Below are positions 21,441-31,838 of a stretch of DNA of 56,000 nucleotides, piece by piece (within the stretch, counting starts at the first letter, position 1; each line of letters begins with the position of its first letter). The notes under the pieces are model-generated. The model did no database searches, was not told the origin of the DNA, and saw only the letters and a list, made by a program, of their open reading frames with translations. The DNA is taken from the NCBI RefSeq assembly GCF_009806575.1, contig NZ_CP047095.1, forward strand, positions 40,001 through 96,000, in the 5' to 3' direction. The stretch is from Rossellomorea marisflavi (lineage in GTDB: Bacteria; Bacillota; Bacilli; Bacillales; Bacillaceae_B). The translations under genes and the position numbers were made by a program.

Positions 21441-22814
21441 ATGACAAATAGATACGCCGTTATTTTAGCTGCCGGTCAGGGTACCAGGATGAAGTCTAAG
21501 TTATATAAAGTGCTTCATCAGGTGTGCGGGAAGCCCATGGTTGAGCATGTGGTCGATCAAATTTCCACATTGAATGTGGAAAAGACGGTCACGGTTGTCG
21601 GTCATGGTGCAGAGCTCGTCAAATCCCATCTTGAAGGGAAGAGCGATTTTGCCCTTCAGTCGGAGCAGCTGGGAACGGCTCATGCGGTAAGGCAGTCGGA
21701 AGATGTGTTAGGGAATCTGGAAGGCACTACTTTAGTCGTATGCGGAGATACTCCCCTCATCAAGGGAGAGACGATGGAAGCGTTGGTCGAGCATCATGAA
21801 CGACTCGGCGCGAAGGCGACCATCCTTACGGGGCATACGGAATCGCCGGATGGATATGGACGTATCATCCGTAATGATCAGGGACTGGTCGAGCGGATCG
21901 TTGAGCACAAAGATGCGACAGACGAAGAGCGACGCGTGAAGGAGATCAATACGGGAACGTACTGCTTTGACAATAAAGCTCTTTTCGACGCTTTGACGAA
22001 GGTATCCAATGATAATGTCCAAGGGGAATATTACCTCCCGGATGTCATTGAGATCCTTAAGTCAGAAGGGGAGACTGTCAGCGCATATCAGACAGGCGAT
22101 TTCGCTGAAACGCTTGGTGTGAATGATCGCGTGGCCTTGGCACAGGCCGAGATCACCATGCAGGGGCGCATCAACGAATTTCATATGAGAAATGGTGTAA
22201 CCATCAAAGATCCACAAAATACGTACATTGATTCAGATATTACGATAGGGAGAGATACGGTCATCCTGCCCGGGACGGTGCTCAAGGGGAACACGGTCAT
22301 CGGTGAGGATGCAGTGGTCGGACCGAACTCGGAAGTGAAGGATTGCACAATTGGCGACCGCACTGTATTGAGACAATCCGTCGCACACGATAGTTTCATA
22401 GGAGCGGATGTCCAGATCGGCCCATTTGCTCATATCCGACCGGCTTCGAACATCGGTGATGAAGTGAAGATCGGGAATTTTGTCGAGGTTAAAAAGGCTT
22501 CATTCGGCAAAGGAAGCAAAGCGTCGCATCTCAGCTACATCGGCGATGCCGAGGTAGGCAGTGACGTGAATCTCGGCTGTGGCTCCATCACGGTGAACTA
22601 TGACGGAAAAAATAAATTCCTCACCAAAATCGAGGATGGTGTATTCGTAGGATGCAACTCGAACCTCGTGGCACCGGTGACGATCGGCCAGGGTGCCTAT
22701 GTGGCTGCCGGATCGACCATCACGGAAGACGTACCGGGTGAGGCACTCTCTATCGCAAGAGCGCGCCAGGTAAATAAAGAAAATTATGCTCAAAATCTAA
22801 ATCATAAGAAATAA
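21441..22814 (+). CDS. glmU: Bifunctional UDP-GlcNAc pyrophosphorylase / GlcN-1-P acetyltransferase
   Basis: 457 residues. Makes UDP-GlcNAc for peptidoglycan and teichoic acids. N-terminal nucleotidyltransferase with [11 protein letters not shown] (residues 9-19), VCGDTPLI (near 100) and a C-terminal left-handed beta-helix acetyltransferase of hexapeptide repeats (from about 250). ATG 21441 after GGAGGATC fits the family; ATG 21411 is rejected. Followed 13 nt later by prs, a conserved pair. Confidence 0.97.
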   Translation: MTNRYAVILAAGQGTRMKSKLYKVLHQVCGKPMVEHVVDQISTLNVEKTVTVVGHGAELVKSHLEGKSDFALQSEQLGTAHAVRQSEDVLGNLEGTTLVVCGDTPLIKGETMEALVEHHERLGAKATILTGHTESPDGYGRIIRNDQGLVERIVEHKDATDEERRVKEINTGTYCFDNKALFDALTKVSNDNVQGEYYLPDVIEILKSEGETVSAYQTGDFAETLGVNDRVALAQAEITMQGRINEFHMRNGVTIKDPQNTYIDSDITIGRDTVILPGTVLKGNTVIGEDAVVGPNSEVKDCTIGDRTVLRQSVAHDSFIGADVQIGPFAHIRPASNIGDEVKIGNFVEVKKASFGKGSKASHLSYIGDAEVGSDVNLGCGSITVNYDGKNKFLTKIEDGVFVGCNSNLVAPVTIGQGAYVAAGSTITEDVPGEALSIARARQVNKENYAQNLNHKK

Positions 22815-22827
22815 TTGGAGGTCCACC

Positions 22828-23787
22828 ATGCCAAACTCTTATATCAATTCGAAGCTTAAAATATTCTCTCTTAATTCCAACTACCATTTAGCGAAGGAAA
22901 TCGCAGATGAAGTAGGCGTGGAACTCGGTAAATCTTCTGTTAAACGATTCAGCGATGGAGAAATCCAGATCAATATCGAAGAAAGCATCCGTGGCTGTGA
23001 CGTATTTGTCATCCAATCGACATGCGAGCCGGTGAACGAAAATCTGATGGAACTTCTGATCATGGTGGATGCCCTCAAACGTGCGTCTGCTAAAACAATC
23101 AGCATCGTCATGCCTTACTACGGTTATGCCCGTCAAGACCGTAAAGCGCGTGCCCGTGAGCCTATCACGGCGAAGCTTGTGGCGAACCTTCTGGAGACGG
23201 CGGGAGCAGACCGCGTCATCACGCTTGATCTTCATGCTCCGCAGATTCAAGGATTCTTCGATATCCTCATCGATCACCTCATGGGTGTTCCGATTCTTGC
23301 GGATTATTTCGAGAAGAGAGACTTCAACCGCGATGACCTCGTGATCGTATCCCCTGACCACGGTGGAGTGACACGTGCCCGTAAGCTTGCAGAACGCCTT
23401 AAAGCACCAATCGCCATCATCGACAAACGCCGTCCGCGTCCGAACGTAGCGGAAGTCATGAATATCGTCGGGAATATCGATGGGAAAGTGGCCATCCTCA
23501 TCGATGACATCATCGATACGGCTGGAACCATCACCCTGGCAGCCAATGCCCTTGTGGAAAATGGAGCGAAGGAAGTCTATGCATGCTGTACGCATCCTGT
23601 CCTTTCAGGTCCGGCCATCGAGCGCATTGATAACTCCATGATCAAAGAACTTGTTGTCACGAACTCCATTCCTCTCGGAGACGAGAAAAAGATCGGTAAA
23701 ATCAAACAGCTTTCCGTTGCACCGCTCATCAGTGAAGCGATCATCCGCGTCTATGAGCAGCAATCTGTCAGCACGCTGTTCGATTAA
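22828..23787 (+). CDS. prs: Ribose-phosphate pyrophosphokinase
   Basis: 319 residues. Makes PRPP from ribose-5-phosphate and ATP for nucleotide, histidine and tryptophan synthesis. Catalytic flexible loop [11 protein letters not shown] (about 105), pyrophosphate-binding [11 protein letters not shown] (about 173) and PRPP loop [11 protein letters not shown] (about 225) are intact. Preceded by TTGGAGG and ending in a terminator. Confidence 0.97.
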   Translation: MPNSYINSKLKIFSLNSNYHLAKEIADEVGVELGKSSVKRFSDGEIQINIEESIRGCDVFVIQSTCEPVNENLMELLIMVDALKRASAKTISIVMPYYGYARQDRKARAREPITAKLVANLLETAGADRVITLDLHAPQIQGFFDILIDHLMGVPILADYFEKRDFNRDDLVIVSPDHGGVTRARKLAERLKAPIAIIDKRRPRPNVAEVMNIVGNIDGKVAILIDDIIDTAGTITLAANALVENGAKEVYACCTHPVLSGPAIERIDNSMIKELVVTNSIPLGDEKKIGKIKQLSVAPLISEAIIRVYEQQSVSTLFD

Positions 23788-23796
23788 TTTTATGAA

Positions 23797-23830
23797 AGGA
23801 TCCTCCAGGTGACTGGAGGGTCTTTTTTTT
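23797..23830 (+). terminator. Terminator after prs
   Basis: A stem centred on CCTCCAG and CTGGAGG with a GTGA loop, followed by eight or more T. Confidence 0.88.
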
Positions 23831-23918
23831 CGTTTTTCCCAGAAAAAGCTCGAACGCGCACAACCCTTGATATGCCGGCATCCCTCCCACCACGCCAGGA
23901 TGGTCAGGCCGCATTCAT

Positions 23919-23944
23919 GTTTAAATCGATACTGAATGGGGAAT
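23919..23944 (+). promoter_or_regulatory. Candidate sigma-B promoter of ctc
   Basis: GTTTAA (23919-23924), 14 bp, GGGAAT (23939-23944) matches the sigma-B consensus GTTTAA-N12-15-GGGTAT at 11 of 12 positions. B. subtilis ctc is a classic sigma-B gene. Confidence 0.7.
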
Positions 23945-23999
23945 GAAATAGATATAGAAATTTTCATTCAAACGAATTTGGGAAGGTGTTGGATAACTT

Positions 24000-24650
24000 A
24001 TGGCAACAGAATTGAAAGCAACGAAACGTAAAGACTTCAAACGTTCTTCACTAACGGAACTACGACATAAAGGTAGCATCCCTGCAGTAGTGTACGGGTA
24101 TAAAACGGATAATACGGCCATCGAGATCGATGCCATTACATTCATCAAGACGATTCGCGAAGTTGGACGCAACGGGATCATTTCCCTTAATGTGGATGGC
24201 AGCAAGCAGAACGTCATCCTGAACGATTATCAGCAGGATCATCTCAAGGATGCCGTCACCCACGTGGACTTCCTGGCAGTCAACATGTCACAGGAAATCG
24301 ACGCCGATGTACGCATCGATCTATCGGGTGAGTCGGCGGGCGTGAAAGAAGGCGGCGTACTTCAGCAGCCACTGTATGAAGTATCCGTATCAGCCAAACC
24401 GTCTGATATCCCAGACAGCATCGAAGTCGATATCGCCGGACTGCAAATCGGGGATACCGTCACGATCGGAGATATCCGTGATCAATTTAACTTCACCATC
24501 AACGATGAAGACGAAACAACCATCGCTTCCGTACTCGCACCGCGTCAAGAGGAAGACATTGATTCCGGTGAGAAGCAGGAAGAAGATTCTCCTGAAAGCC
24601 AAGGCGGGGAGTCGGAATCCTCTTCTGAAAGCGGATCTGAAGAAGAATAA
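24000..24650 (+). CDS. ctc: General stress 50S ribosomal protein L25/Ctc
   Basis: 216 residues. N-terminal L25 5S-rRNA-binding domain (about 1-90) and C-terminal TL5 domain (about 95-185), followed by a Ser/Glu-rich acidic tail of roughly 30 residues. In B. subtilis Ctc associates with ribosomes under stress. The sigma-B-like promoter upstream supports stress control. The gap from prs is 212 bp and separates transcripts. Confidence 0.94.
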   Translation: MATELKATKRKDFKRSSLTELRHKGSIPAVVYGYKTDNTAIEIDAITFIKTIREVGRNGIISLNVDGSKQNVILNDYQQDHLKDAVTHVDFLAVNMSQEIDADVRIDLSGESAGVKEGGVLQQPLYEVSVSAKPSDIPDSIEVDIAGLQIGDTVTIGDIRDQFNFTINDEDETTIASVLAPRQEEDIDSGEKQEEDSPESQGGESESSSESGSEEE

Positions 24651-24663
24651 TTTAACGTTTTAC

Positions 24664-24692
24664 AGCGTAACCTTTTGCAGGTTACGCTTTTT
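24664..24692 (+). terminator. Terminator after ctc
   Basis: AGCGTAACC and GGTTACGCT form a 9-bp perfect stem followed by TTTTT. Confidence 0.9.
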
Positions 24693-24733
24693 GCGTTATT
24701 CTATTGATATAAGGTCAAAACGAGGTGTAAGAA

Positions 24734-25291
24734 ATGAAATTGATAGTAGGATTAGGAAACCCGGGTGCGCGCTTTGATCAAACGCGTCATAATATCGGGT
24801 TCGACATTATAGATGCCCTTGCCGACAATCTGGGTACCCCCCTCGATCAGTCGAAGTTCAAGGGAGTATATGGGATACACCGGCATAATGGAGAAAAGAT
24901 CGTCCTTCTCAAGCCGCTTACGTTCATGAATCTATCCGGTGAAAGCATCGTTCCGCTGATGGATTACTTCGACATTGCCAACGAAGACCTCCTCGTCATC
25001 TATGATGATCTGGATCTGCCTGTCGGTAAGATCCGACTCCGCCAAAAAGGGAGCGCGGGTGGTCATAATGGAATCAAATCCACGATTGCCCATCTCGGTT
25101 CCCAGAATTTCAACCGTATCCGGATCGGGATCGACCGACCGACAAACGGAATGAGCGTCCCTGATTACGTTCTTGGGAAGTTCTCCAAGGAAGATCAGGC
25201 GGAGCTCGACAAAGTCATCGCTTCAAGCGTGGAAGCGTGTAAAACGTGGTTTGAAAAACCGTTCATCGAAGTGATGAATCACTTCAACTGA
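24734..25291 (+). CDS. pth: Peptidyl-tRNA hydrolase (SpoVC)
   Basis: 185 residues. Recycles peptidyl-tRNA dropped from ribosomes. [18 protein letters not shown] (residues 6-23, catalytic His20), MNLSG near 68 and the [11 protein letters not shown] motif near 108 are typical. Called spoVC in B. subtilis from a sporulation allele of this essential gene. The start follows ACGAGGTGT. Confidence 0.96.
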   Translation: MKLIVGLGNPGARFDQTRHNIGFDIIDALADNLGTPLDQSKFKGVYGIHRHNGEKIVLLKPLTFMNLSGESIVPLMDYFDIANEDLLVIYDDLDLPVGKIRLRQKGSAGGHNGIKSTIAHLGSQNFNRIRIGIDRPTNGMSVPDYVLGKFSKEDQAELDKVIASSVEACKTWFEKPFIEVMNHFN

Positions 25292-25358
25292 TGAATGAAT
25301 ACTTCCTTCCAAAGCCGTTCATACTAATGGGTAACGAAAGGTTTGGAGGGAAGGAAAT

Positions 25359-25586
25359 TTGGCTATTCATTATCAGTGCCGGCACTGCGGTACAAAGGTC
25401 GGGACCCTTACCCATGCATGCAACTCTGAAACCCTCGGTCTTGATCGGCTGTCGGATGAGGAGAGGCTGCACATGATCCATTACCGGAATGACGGTGATA
25501 TCGAGATTAAAACCATTTGTGAAGACTGTCAGGAAAGCCTTGAGCGGTATCCTGACTATCATGGGTTGGACCATATCATCCAGTAA
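25359..25586 (+). CDS. fin: Anti-sigma-F factor Fin (YabK)
   Basis: 75 residues with two CxxC pairs (CRHC near 7, CEDC near 57) that bind zinc. Fin inhibits sigma-F in the forespore and promotes the switch to sigma-G. It begins at TTG 25359 behind GGAGGGAAGG; no ATG fits. Located between pth and mfd exactly as B. subtilis fin (yabK). Only 67 nt after pth, so a forespore promoter would have to lie in that gap or within pth; I did not identify one with confidence. Confidence 0.9.
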   Translation: MAIHYQCRHCGTKVGTLTHACNSETLGLDRLSDEERLHMIHYRNDGDIEIKTICEDCQESLERYPDYHGLDHIIQ

Positions 25587-25676
25587 GACGCTTTGGTGAA
25601 GAACCAAAGCATTTTTCTGTTTAAATATGAAAGAACGATCATATATATAGATTGAAACACGGGGAGGAGCGTACTC

Positions 25677-28600
25677 TTGAAAGGAATTCTAACATATGTC
25701 CATCAGAGCGAAGAAGTCCAGTCCCTGATCACAGGGATCGAGGAACGTCTTTCAGAGCAGCTTGTGGCAGGACTTTCGGGTTCTTCCAGAAGCGCCTATA
25801 TAGCAGATGTTTATCTGCAGACGAAGCGGTCGACGATCGTTGTCACACATAATCTGTTCCAGGCACAGAAGATCTATGAGGATCTTGTGCAGTTCCTCAG
25901 TGAGGATGAAGTCTATCTTTATTCAGCCAATGAACTGATCGCAGCTGAGCTGAGCGTGGCGAGCCCGGAACTCAGGGCGCAGAGGATCGAAGTGCTGAAC
26001 AAGCTTTCCCAGCGGCAGAATGGGGTGTACATCGTTCCGGTGTCGGGATTGAGAAAGATCCTGCCGCCGATGGACCTGTGGACCAAAAATCAAATCCGTT
26101 TCAACGTCGGTGAAGACATCGATTTGGACGAGGTCTTGAATCAGCTTGTCCAGATGGGCTATCAGCGCGCAGGAATGGTAAGCACACCAGGTGAATTCAG
26201 CCTCAGGGGAGGGATCGTCGATATTTTCCCGTTGACATCACAGCATCCGGTTCGGATTGAGCTGTTTGATACGGAGATCGATTCCATCCGTACGTTCTCC
26301 GTGGAGGATCAACGGTCCATCGACAAACTGAAAACGGTCGATATCGGGCCGGCGACAGAGGTTCTCCTCACCTATCAGAACATCGAGCGGCTCATTGGAG
26401 AGATCAATCAAGGTCTGTCAAAGAGCTTGAAAAAGGTTAAATCCGCAGGCGTCAAAGAAAAGATGACGGAATATATCGGTCATGAAATCGAGCAGCTTGA
26501 GAATGGTCAGGTGCCTGAACAGATCTTCAAGTATCTGTCACTCGCCTATGAAACGCCTGCTAGTCTATTAGATTATCTGCCTGAAGACGGTGTCCTCTTC
26601 TTCGATGAGTACAGCCGTGTGCAGGAGATGAGCGAGTCCCTTGAGAAAGAGGAGGCCGAATGGTATACCTCGTTGTTGTCCGAGGGGCAGATCATCCACG
26701 ACATGGTCGTGTCGCATCCTTTTGCATCCCTGATATCGAATGCCAAACGTTCAAAGGTGTATTTCTCCTTGTTCCTTCGTCATATACCGAATACGAGCCC
26801 TCAGAATATCTTCAACGTATCCACCAAGCCCATGCAGAACTTCCACGGGCAGATGAATGTGCTGAAAGCGGAGCTCGACCGGTGGAAAAAAGGAAAGTAT
26901 ACCGTCGTTCTACTGGGACCGGATGAAGAGCGTGTGAAAAAGCTTCAGCGCGTGCTGGATGATTATCAGATCGAAATCGCATTCGTGAAAGACGGGGCTC
27001 CCCTTCTTGACGGCAAGATCCAGATGATCAATGGAAGTTTGACGAACGGCTTCGAGCTTCCTCTTCAGAAGCTCGCCGTCATCACGGAAGAAGAGCTCTT
27101 CAATAAACGTACGCAGAAAAAGCCGAGAAGGCAGAAGATGTCCAATGCCGAGCGGATCAAGAGCTATTCCGAGCTGAAGGTTGGAGATCTCGTCGTCCAT
27201 GTGAATCACGGGATCGGGAAATACCTCGGGATCGAAACGCTTGAGATCAACGGTGTTCACAAGGACTATCTCCATCTGAAATACCAGGGCAGCGATAAGC
27301 TCTATGTACCGGTCGATCAAATCGACTTGGTCCAAAAATATGTCGCGTCGGAAAATAAAGATCCGAAGCTGTATAAACTCGGCGGGAACGAATGGAAGAA
27401 GGTTAAATCGAAGGTTGCGTCCTCCGTACAGGATATTGCCGATGACCTCATCAAGCTATATGCGGAAAGGGAAGCGGCTAAGGGATATGCCTTCTCACCT
27501 GACGGGGATATGCAGAGGGAATTCGAGATTGCCTTCCCATATGAAGAGACCGAAGATCAGCTCAGGTCCATCCATGAAATCAAGCTGGATATGGAACGGG
27601 AGCGTCCCATGGACCGCCTTCTGTGCGGGGATGTCGGATACGGGAAGACCGAAGTTGCTATCCGCGCGGCCTTCAAGGCCATTGCCGACGGAAAACAGGT
27701 CGCCCTCCTTGTGCCGACGACGATCCTGGCTCAACAGCATTATGAAACCATCAAGGAACGATTCCAGGACTTCCCGGTGGAGATCAGCCTCTTGAGCCGC
27801 TTCAGGACGAGGAAGCAGCAGCAGGAGACAACGAAAGGCCTGAAGGACGGAACGGTCGATATCGTCGTCGGTACCCACAGGCTGTTATCGAAAGATATTC
27901 AATACCGTGACCTTGGCCTTCTCATCATCGATGAAGAACAACGCTTCGGGGTCACGCATAAAGAAAAGATCAAACAGCTGAAGACCAATATCGATGTGCT
28001 GACGCTCACGGCGACACCGATTCCACGTACCCTTCATATGTCCATGCTCGGGGTGAGGGATCTGTCGGTCATCGAAACGCCGCCTGAAAACCGTTTCCCT
28101 GTGCAGACCTATGTGATGGAGTATAACGGTGCCCTCATCAAAGAGGCGATCGAGCGTGAGATGGCACGGAACGGTCAGGTCTACTTCCTATATAACCGCG
28201 TCGAGGATATCGAGCGGAAGGCAGATGAAATCTCCATGCTGGTGCCGGATGCCAGGGTGGCGTACGCCCACGGCCAAATGTCAGAGAATGAACTGGAAGC
28301 CGTGATCCTCAGCTTCCTGGCAGGGGAATACGATGTGCTCGTCACGACGACCATCATCGAGACAGGGGTAGATATTCCGAACGTCAATACCCTCATCGTC
28401 TTCGATGCAGATCGAATGGGCCTCTCCCAGCTCTATCAATTGAGGGGACGTGTCGGAAGGTCCAACCGCGTGGCGTATTCGTACTTCACTTATCGCAAGG
28501 ATAAAGTCCTGACGGAGGTGGCGGAAAAGAGGCTTCAGGCCATCAAAGAATTCACGGAACTCGGGTCTGGATTCAAAATCGCCATGCGCGATCTGACCAT

Positions 28601-29210
28601 CCGGGGAGCCGGGAATCTGCTCGGTGCCCAGCAGCATGGATTCATTGATTCCGTCGGTTTCGATCTATATTCCCAGATGCTCAAAGAAGCAATCGAGGAG
28701 CGTAAAGGCGATCGGCCGAAGCAGCCGGAAGCATCCCTTGAAGTCGATCTTGATCTTGATGCCTACATTCCTGATACCTATATCAAGGACGGACACCAGA
28801 AGATCGAGATGTATAAACGGTTCCGTGCCCTTTCTTCCCTCAAGGAAGTCGAAGAGCTCGAAGAAGAGATCCTTGACCGGTTCGGTGAATACCCTGAAGA
28901 AGTGGGCTATCTGTTCCTGATATCGGAAATGAAGATCTATGCGAGGAATACAAGGCTCGACAGCGTCAAGCAGGATAAGAAGGGCGTGAACATCTTCATG
29001 TCACCGGAAGGGACGGCAGCTATCGACGGATCGAAGGTATTCGACATCTGTTCGAAGCATGGCAGGGTCGTCGGACTCGGCATGGAAGGGTCCAAACTCA
29101 AGATCTCCATCAACACCACAAGGCTGAAAGCAGACAAGTGGTTCAATATGGCATATGACATTGTGAAGAATTTGGACCAGGCTTTGAAAACGGAAGTTCA
29201 TGAAGCCTGA
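25677..29210 (+). CDS. mfd: Transcription-repair coupling factor Mfd
   Basis: 1177 residues, normal for the family. Displaces RNA polymerase stalled at lesions and recruits UvrA. UvrB-like N-terminal domains (about 1-350), the RNA polymerase interaction domain (about 495-560, [20 protein letters not shown]), the RecG-like helicase with Walker [12 protein letters not shown] (about 650) and DEEQ (about 751), and the C-terminal TRCF domain (about 1000-1150). It starts at TTG 25677 behind GGGGAGGAGC; no nearby ATG has a better site. Confidence 0.97.
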   Translation: MKGILTYVHQSEEVQSLITGIEERLSEQLVAGLSGSSRSAYIADVYLQTKRSTIVVTHNLFQAQKIYEDLVQFLSEDEVYLYSANELIAAELSVASPELRAQRIEVLNKLSQRQNGVYIVPVSGLRKILPPMDLWTKNQIRFNVGEDIDLDEVLNQLVQMGYQRAGMVSTPGEFSLRGGIVDIFPLTSQHPVRIELFDTEIDSIRTFSVEDQRSIDKLKTVDIGPATEVLLTYQNIERLIGEINQGLSKSLKKVKSAGVKEKMTEYIGHEIEQLENGQVPEQIFKYLSLAYETPASLLDYLPEDGVLFFDEYSRVQEMSESLEKEEAEWYTSLLSEGQIIHDMVVSHPFASLISNAKRSKVYFSLFLRHIPNTSPQNIFNVSTKPMQNFHGQMNVLKAELDRWKKGKYTVVLLGPDEERVKKLQRVLDDYQIEIAFVKDGAPLLDGKIQMINGSLTNGFELPLQKLAVITEEELFNKRTQKKPRRQKMSNAERIKSYSELKVGDLVVHVNHGIGKYLGIETLEINGVHKDYLHLKYQGSDKLYVPVDQIDLVQKYVASENKDPKLYKLGGNEWKKVKSKVASSVQDIADDLIKLYAEREAAKGYAFSPDGDMQREFEIAFPYEETEDQLRSIHEIKLDMERERPMDRLLCGDVGYGKTEVAIRAAFKAIADGKQVALLVPTTILAQQHYETIKERFQDFPVEISLLSRFRTRKQQQETTKGLKDGTVDIVVGTHRLLSKDIQYRDLGLLIIDEEQRFGVTHKEKIKQLKTNIDVLTLTATPIPRTLHMSMLGVRDLSVIETPPENRFPVQTYVMEYNGALIKEAIEREMARNGQVYFLYNRVEDIERKADEISMLVPDARVAYAHGQMSENELEAVILSFLAGEYDVLVTTTIIETGVDIPNVNTLIVFDADRMGLSQLYQLRGRVGRSNRVAYSYFTYRKDKVLTEVAEKRLQAIKEFTELGSGFKIAMRDLTIRGAGNLLGAQQHGFIDSVGFDLYSQMLKEAIEERKGDRPKQPEASLEVDLDLDAYIPDTYIKDGHQKIEMYKRFRALSSLKEVEELEEEILDRFGEYPEEVGYLFLISEMKIYARNTRLDSVKQDKKGVNIFMSPEGTAAIDGSKVFDICSKHGRVVGLGMEGSKLKISINTTRLKADKWFNMAYDIVKNLDQALKTEVHEA

Positions 29211-29411
29211 TCAATCTTAATATTTGTCATAGAAAACATATACAGTACCGGTTTTCCTTACCAATCGTTATGATAATGTAACTCAAATGTAAATGCGCTC
29301 GTAGTTTGATTTTACTATGATAAGGGTATTAGTATTAATGCAGCTGCCATTGATGGAAAAAGATACCTCTATTAGCATTTAAGAGAAATGACAGAAATAA
29401 TAACTGATTGT

Positions 29412-29440
29412 GTATAGAACTTCTAAGTTGTAAGATACTA
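29412..29440 (+). promoter_or_regulatory. Possible sigma-G promoter of spoVT
   Basis: GTATA (29412-29416), 17 bp, GATACTA (29434-29440), close to the sigma-G consensus. B. subtilis spoVT is sigma-G dependent. The rest of the 300-bp mfd-spoVT gap holds no gene that I can support. Confidence 0.45.
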
Positions 29441-29513
29441 AACTCAATTACGGTAGAGCGGCTTCGATTGCTTTACCCTATAAAATCATCTGATGAAAGT
29501 GAGGCAGCTATAG

Positions 29514-30050
29514 ATGAAGGCAACTGGTATTGTTCGTCGTATTGATGATTTAGGTCGTGTAGTCATCCCAAAAGAAATCCGAAGGACCCTGAGGATCCGT
29601 GAAGGGGATCCCCTGGAGATCTTCGTCGATCGCGACGGCGAAGTCATCCTGAAGAAATACTCCCCGATCTCGGAGCTTGGAGACTTTGCGAAAGAGTATG
29701 GTGAAGCATTGTATGACAGTCTCGGAAGTGCAGTATTGATCTGCGACCGTGATGCCGTCATCGCCATCTCAGGGGCATCCAAGAAGGAATACCTCAATAA
29801 GAATGTCGGTGAACTCATCGAGAAGGTGATGGAGGACCGCGCATCTCTCCTTCACACCCAGCAGGGACAAGCCGAGCTTGTTGACGGCCATGGTGAGGAT
29901 CTTGCTTCCTACACCATCGCTCCGATCGTTGCCAATGGCGACCCTATCGGCGCAGTGGCGATCTTCTCTAAAGATCGCACAGTTGGTGAAGTGGAACAAA
30001 AAGCGGTTGAAACGGCAGCTGGCTTCTTGGCAAGACAGATGGAGCAATAA
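29514..30050 (+). CDS. spoVT: Stage V sporulation regulator SpoVT
   Basis: 178 residues. N-terminal AbrB-like DNA-binding domain (MKATGIVRRIDDLGRVVIP, residues 1-19) and a C-terminal GAF-like domain (about 55-178). Fine-tunes sigma-G dependent genes in the forespore and affects spore germination properties. Start supported by GTGAGG. Monocistronic, with its own terminator. Confidence 0.96.
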   Translation: MKATGIVRRIDDLGRVVIPKEIRRTLRIREGDPLEIFVDRDGEVILKKYSPISELGDFAKEYGEALYDSLGSAVLICDRDAVIAISGASKKEYLNKNVGELIEKVMEDRASLLHTQQGQAELVDGHGEDLASYTIAPIVANGDPIGAVAIFSKDRTVGEVEQKAVETAAGFLARQMEQ

Positions 30051-30061
30051 TATTTTCATGG

Positions 30062-30091
30062 GAGCGGCTCTTAGCCGCTCTTTCTTTTTTT
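30062..30091 (+). terminator. Terminator after spoVT
   Basis: GAGCGGCT and AGCCGCTC around CTT, followed by a T-rich run. Confidence 0.9.
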
Positions 30092-30218
30092 GTGGATATT
30101 GGAACTCATCCCGCCACTTTCATTTGTGGTAAACTATTTTTAAGAATCCCATGCTTCGATTTATGGGAATACGCTGGGTCCCTTCATAGAAGGAAGCCTT
30201 GGAAAGGCAGAGATTTCA

Positions 30219-31835
30219 TTGGGTCATACATACTCCTCCAAAGGGTTTCTAAAGGGTGCGATGATCCTCACCATGGCGGCACTTTTGACAAAGTTATTGA
30301 GTGCCGTCTATCGGATCCCTTTTCAGAATATCGTAGGAGATATTGGATTTTATATTTATCAGCAGGTGTATCCTTTTTACGGGATCGCCCTCGCCCTCTC
30401 CACTTATGGATTCCCTGTGATCATCTCAAAAATGGTGGCAGAGAAGGTCGACCGGGGTGATCAGGAAGGGGCAAAGAAGGTGGCGGCCACATCCTTCATC
30501 TTCCTCCTTCTCGTGGGAGTGATCTGGTTTGTCGCCGTCTATGCAGGGGCCGATATCATTTCGACCTGGATGGGGGATCCGCAGCTCGCCCCATTGATCC
30601 GTGTCATTTCCTTATCCTTCTTGCTGCTTGCCCCTCTATCAGTCCTTAGAGGGTACCATCAGGGGAAGGAGCAGATGGTGCCTACGGCGGTGAGCCAGGT
30701 GGCAGAGCAAAGCGTCCGTGTCGTGACAATCCTTGTTTCATCCACGGTCCTCCTTGCCAAGGGGAATTCTCTCTACGCTGCCGGACAGGGGGCTCTATTC
30801 GGCTCGATCACGGGAGGACTAGCAGCTGTGATCGTCCTGGTTTTATTCACCGCAGCTAAAAAAGAAGGATTGCTGGGGGGCGCATCCTTTTTCCCGAAAG
30901 GGTTCAAGGGAGTCTGGACAGCCCTCATGAAGGATGGAACGGCCATCTGTGTGAGTGCCATGCTCCTCGTCCTTCTTCAGTTTGTCGATTCCCTGAATGT
31001 ATATGCCTTGTTGACTGCACACGGGGTAGAAGAGGGAGCCGCAAAGACCCTTAAAGGTGTATACGACCGGGGACAGCCCTTCATACAGCTTGGGACCGTT
31101 GCGGCCACTTCCATCTCACTGACGATCGTTCCCCTGGTCACGACGGCCTACCTGAAAGGGAAGAAGGAGCTGGTAAGGGACTACAGCCAGCTTGCGTTGA
31201 AGATAAGCATCCTCATCGGTTTTGCAGCAACACTCGGGCTCGTGAACATCATGGTGCCCACGAATACGATGCTGTTTGAGAATGCAGATGGATCCAGCGT
31301 GCTGGCGGTGTTTTCCCTGTCGATTTTCTTTAGCTGTCTGATCCTGACGTTTTCTGGCATCCTGCAGGGGATCGGGAGGATTTATTACCCCGCAGCCATC
31401 ATCATTGGAGGCATCCCGATCAAGTTCATCCTGAATATGCTCCTTATACCGGTGTTCGGGGTCATGGGTGCATCCCTGTCCACGGTACTTACTTTGGGAC
31501 TGATTACGATCGGCCTCGTAGTGAAGATGAAGCGATTATTCGGGATCAATTTGATCACCCCGTCATTTTATAAGAGCCTGTTTATCAGCGGTGCAGGAAT
31601 GACCCTTGTCCTGCAGGGCTTGTTGCTTGGCTACAGGTGGCTCCTGACAAACGGGGCACATGAGCGGATGACCTCGGCGTTCTTCGCCCTAGCCGGGGTG
31701 GCAGTGGGGGCGGTGGTGTTTCTCCTCTTGTTCTTAAGAGGGGAGCATCTATCGGAAGAAGAAATCAGCTTTTTGCCATTCGGCAGCAAAATGAACCGGG
31801 TGAAGAAAGGCCTTCAGCCCCGGTATAGAAAGTAG
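30219..31835 (+). CDS. yabM: Polysaccharide/lipid flippase-like membrane protein (YabM, SpoVB family)
   Basis: 538 residues with about 14 hydrophobic segments, belonging to the MOP/MATE exporter superfamily near SpoVB and MurJ-type flippases. The N-terminal FLKGAMILTMAALLTKLLSA and YRIPFQNIVGD segments are typical of this group. It probably moves a lipid-linked envelope precursor, but the substrate is not known. It begins at TTG 30219 behind GGAAAGG; an ATG at 30261 is an alternative that would remove 14 residues. The yabN start follows its stop by 3 nt, so they form one operon. Confidence 0.88.
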   Translation: MGHTYSSKGFLKGAMILTMAALLTKLLSAVYRIPFQNIVGDIGFYIYQQVYPFYGIALALSTYGFPVIISKMVAEKVDRGDQEGAKKVAATSFIFLLLVGVIWFVAVYAGADIISTWMGDPQLAPLIRVISLSFLLLAPLSVLRGYHQGKEQMVPTAVSQVAEQSVRVVTILVSSTVLLAKGNSLYAAGQGALFGSITGGLAAVIVLVLFTAAKKEGLLGGASFFPKGFKGVWTALMKDGTAICVSAMLLVLLQFVDSLNVYALLTAHGVEEGAAKTLKGVYDRGQPFIQLGTVAATSISLTIVPLVTTAYLKGKKELVRDYSQLALKISILIGFAATLGLVNIMVPTNTMLFENADGSSVLAVFSLSIFFSCLILTFSGILQGIGRIYYPAAIIIGGIPIKFILNMLLIPVFGVMGASLSTVLTLGLITIGLVVKMKRLFGINLITPSFYKSLFISGAGMTLVLQGLLLGYRWLLTNGAHERMTSAFFALAGVAVGAVVFLLLFLRGEHLSEEEISFLPFGSKMNRVKKGLQPRYRK

Positions 31836-31838
31836 TGA

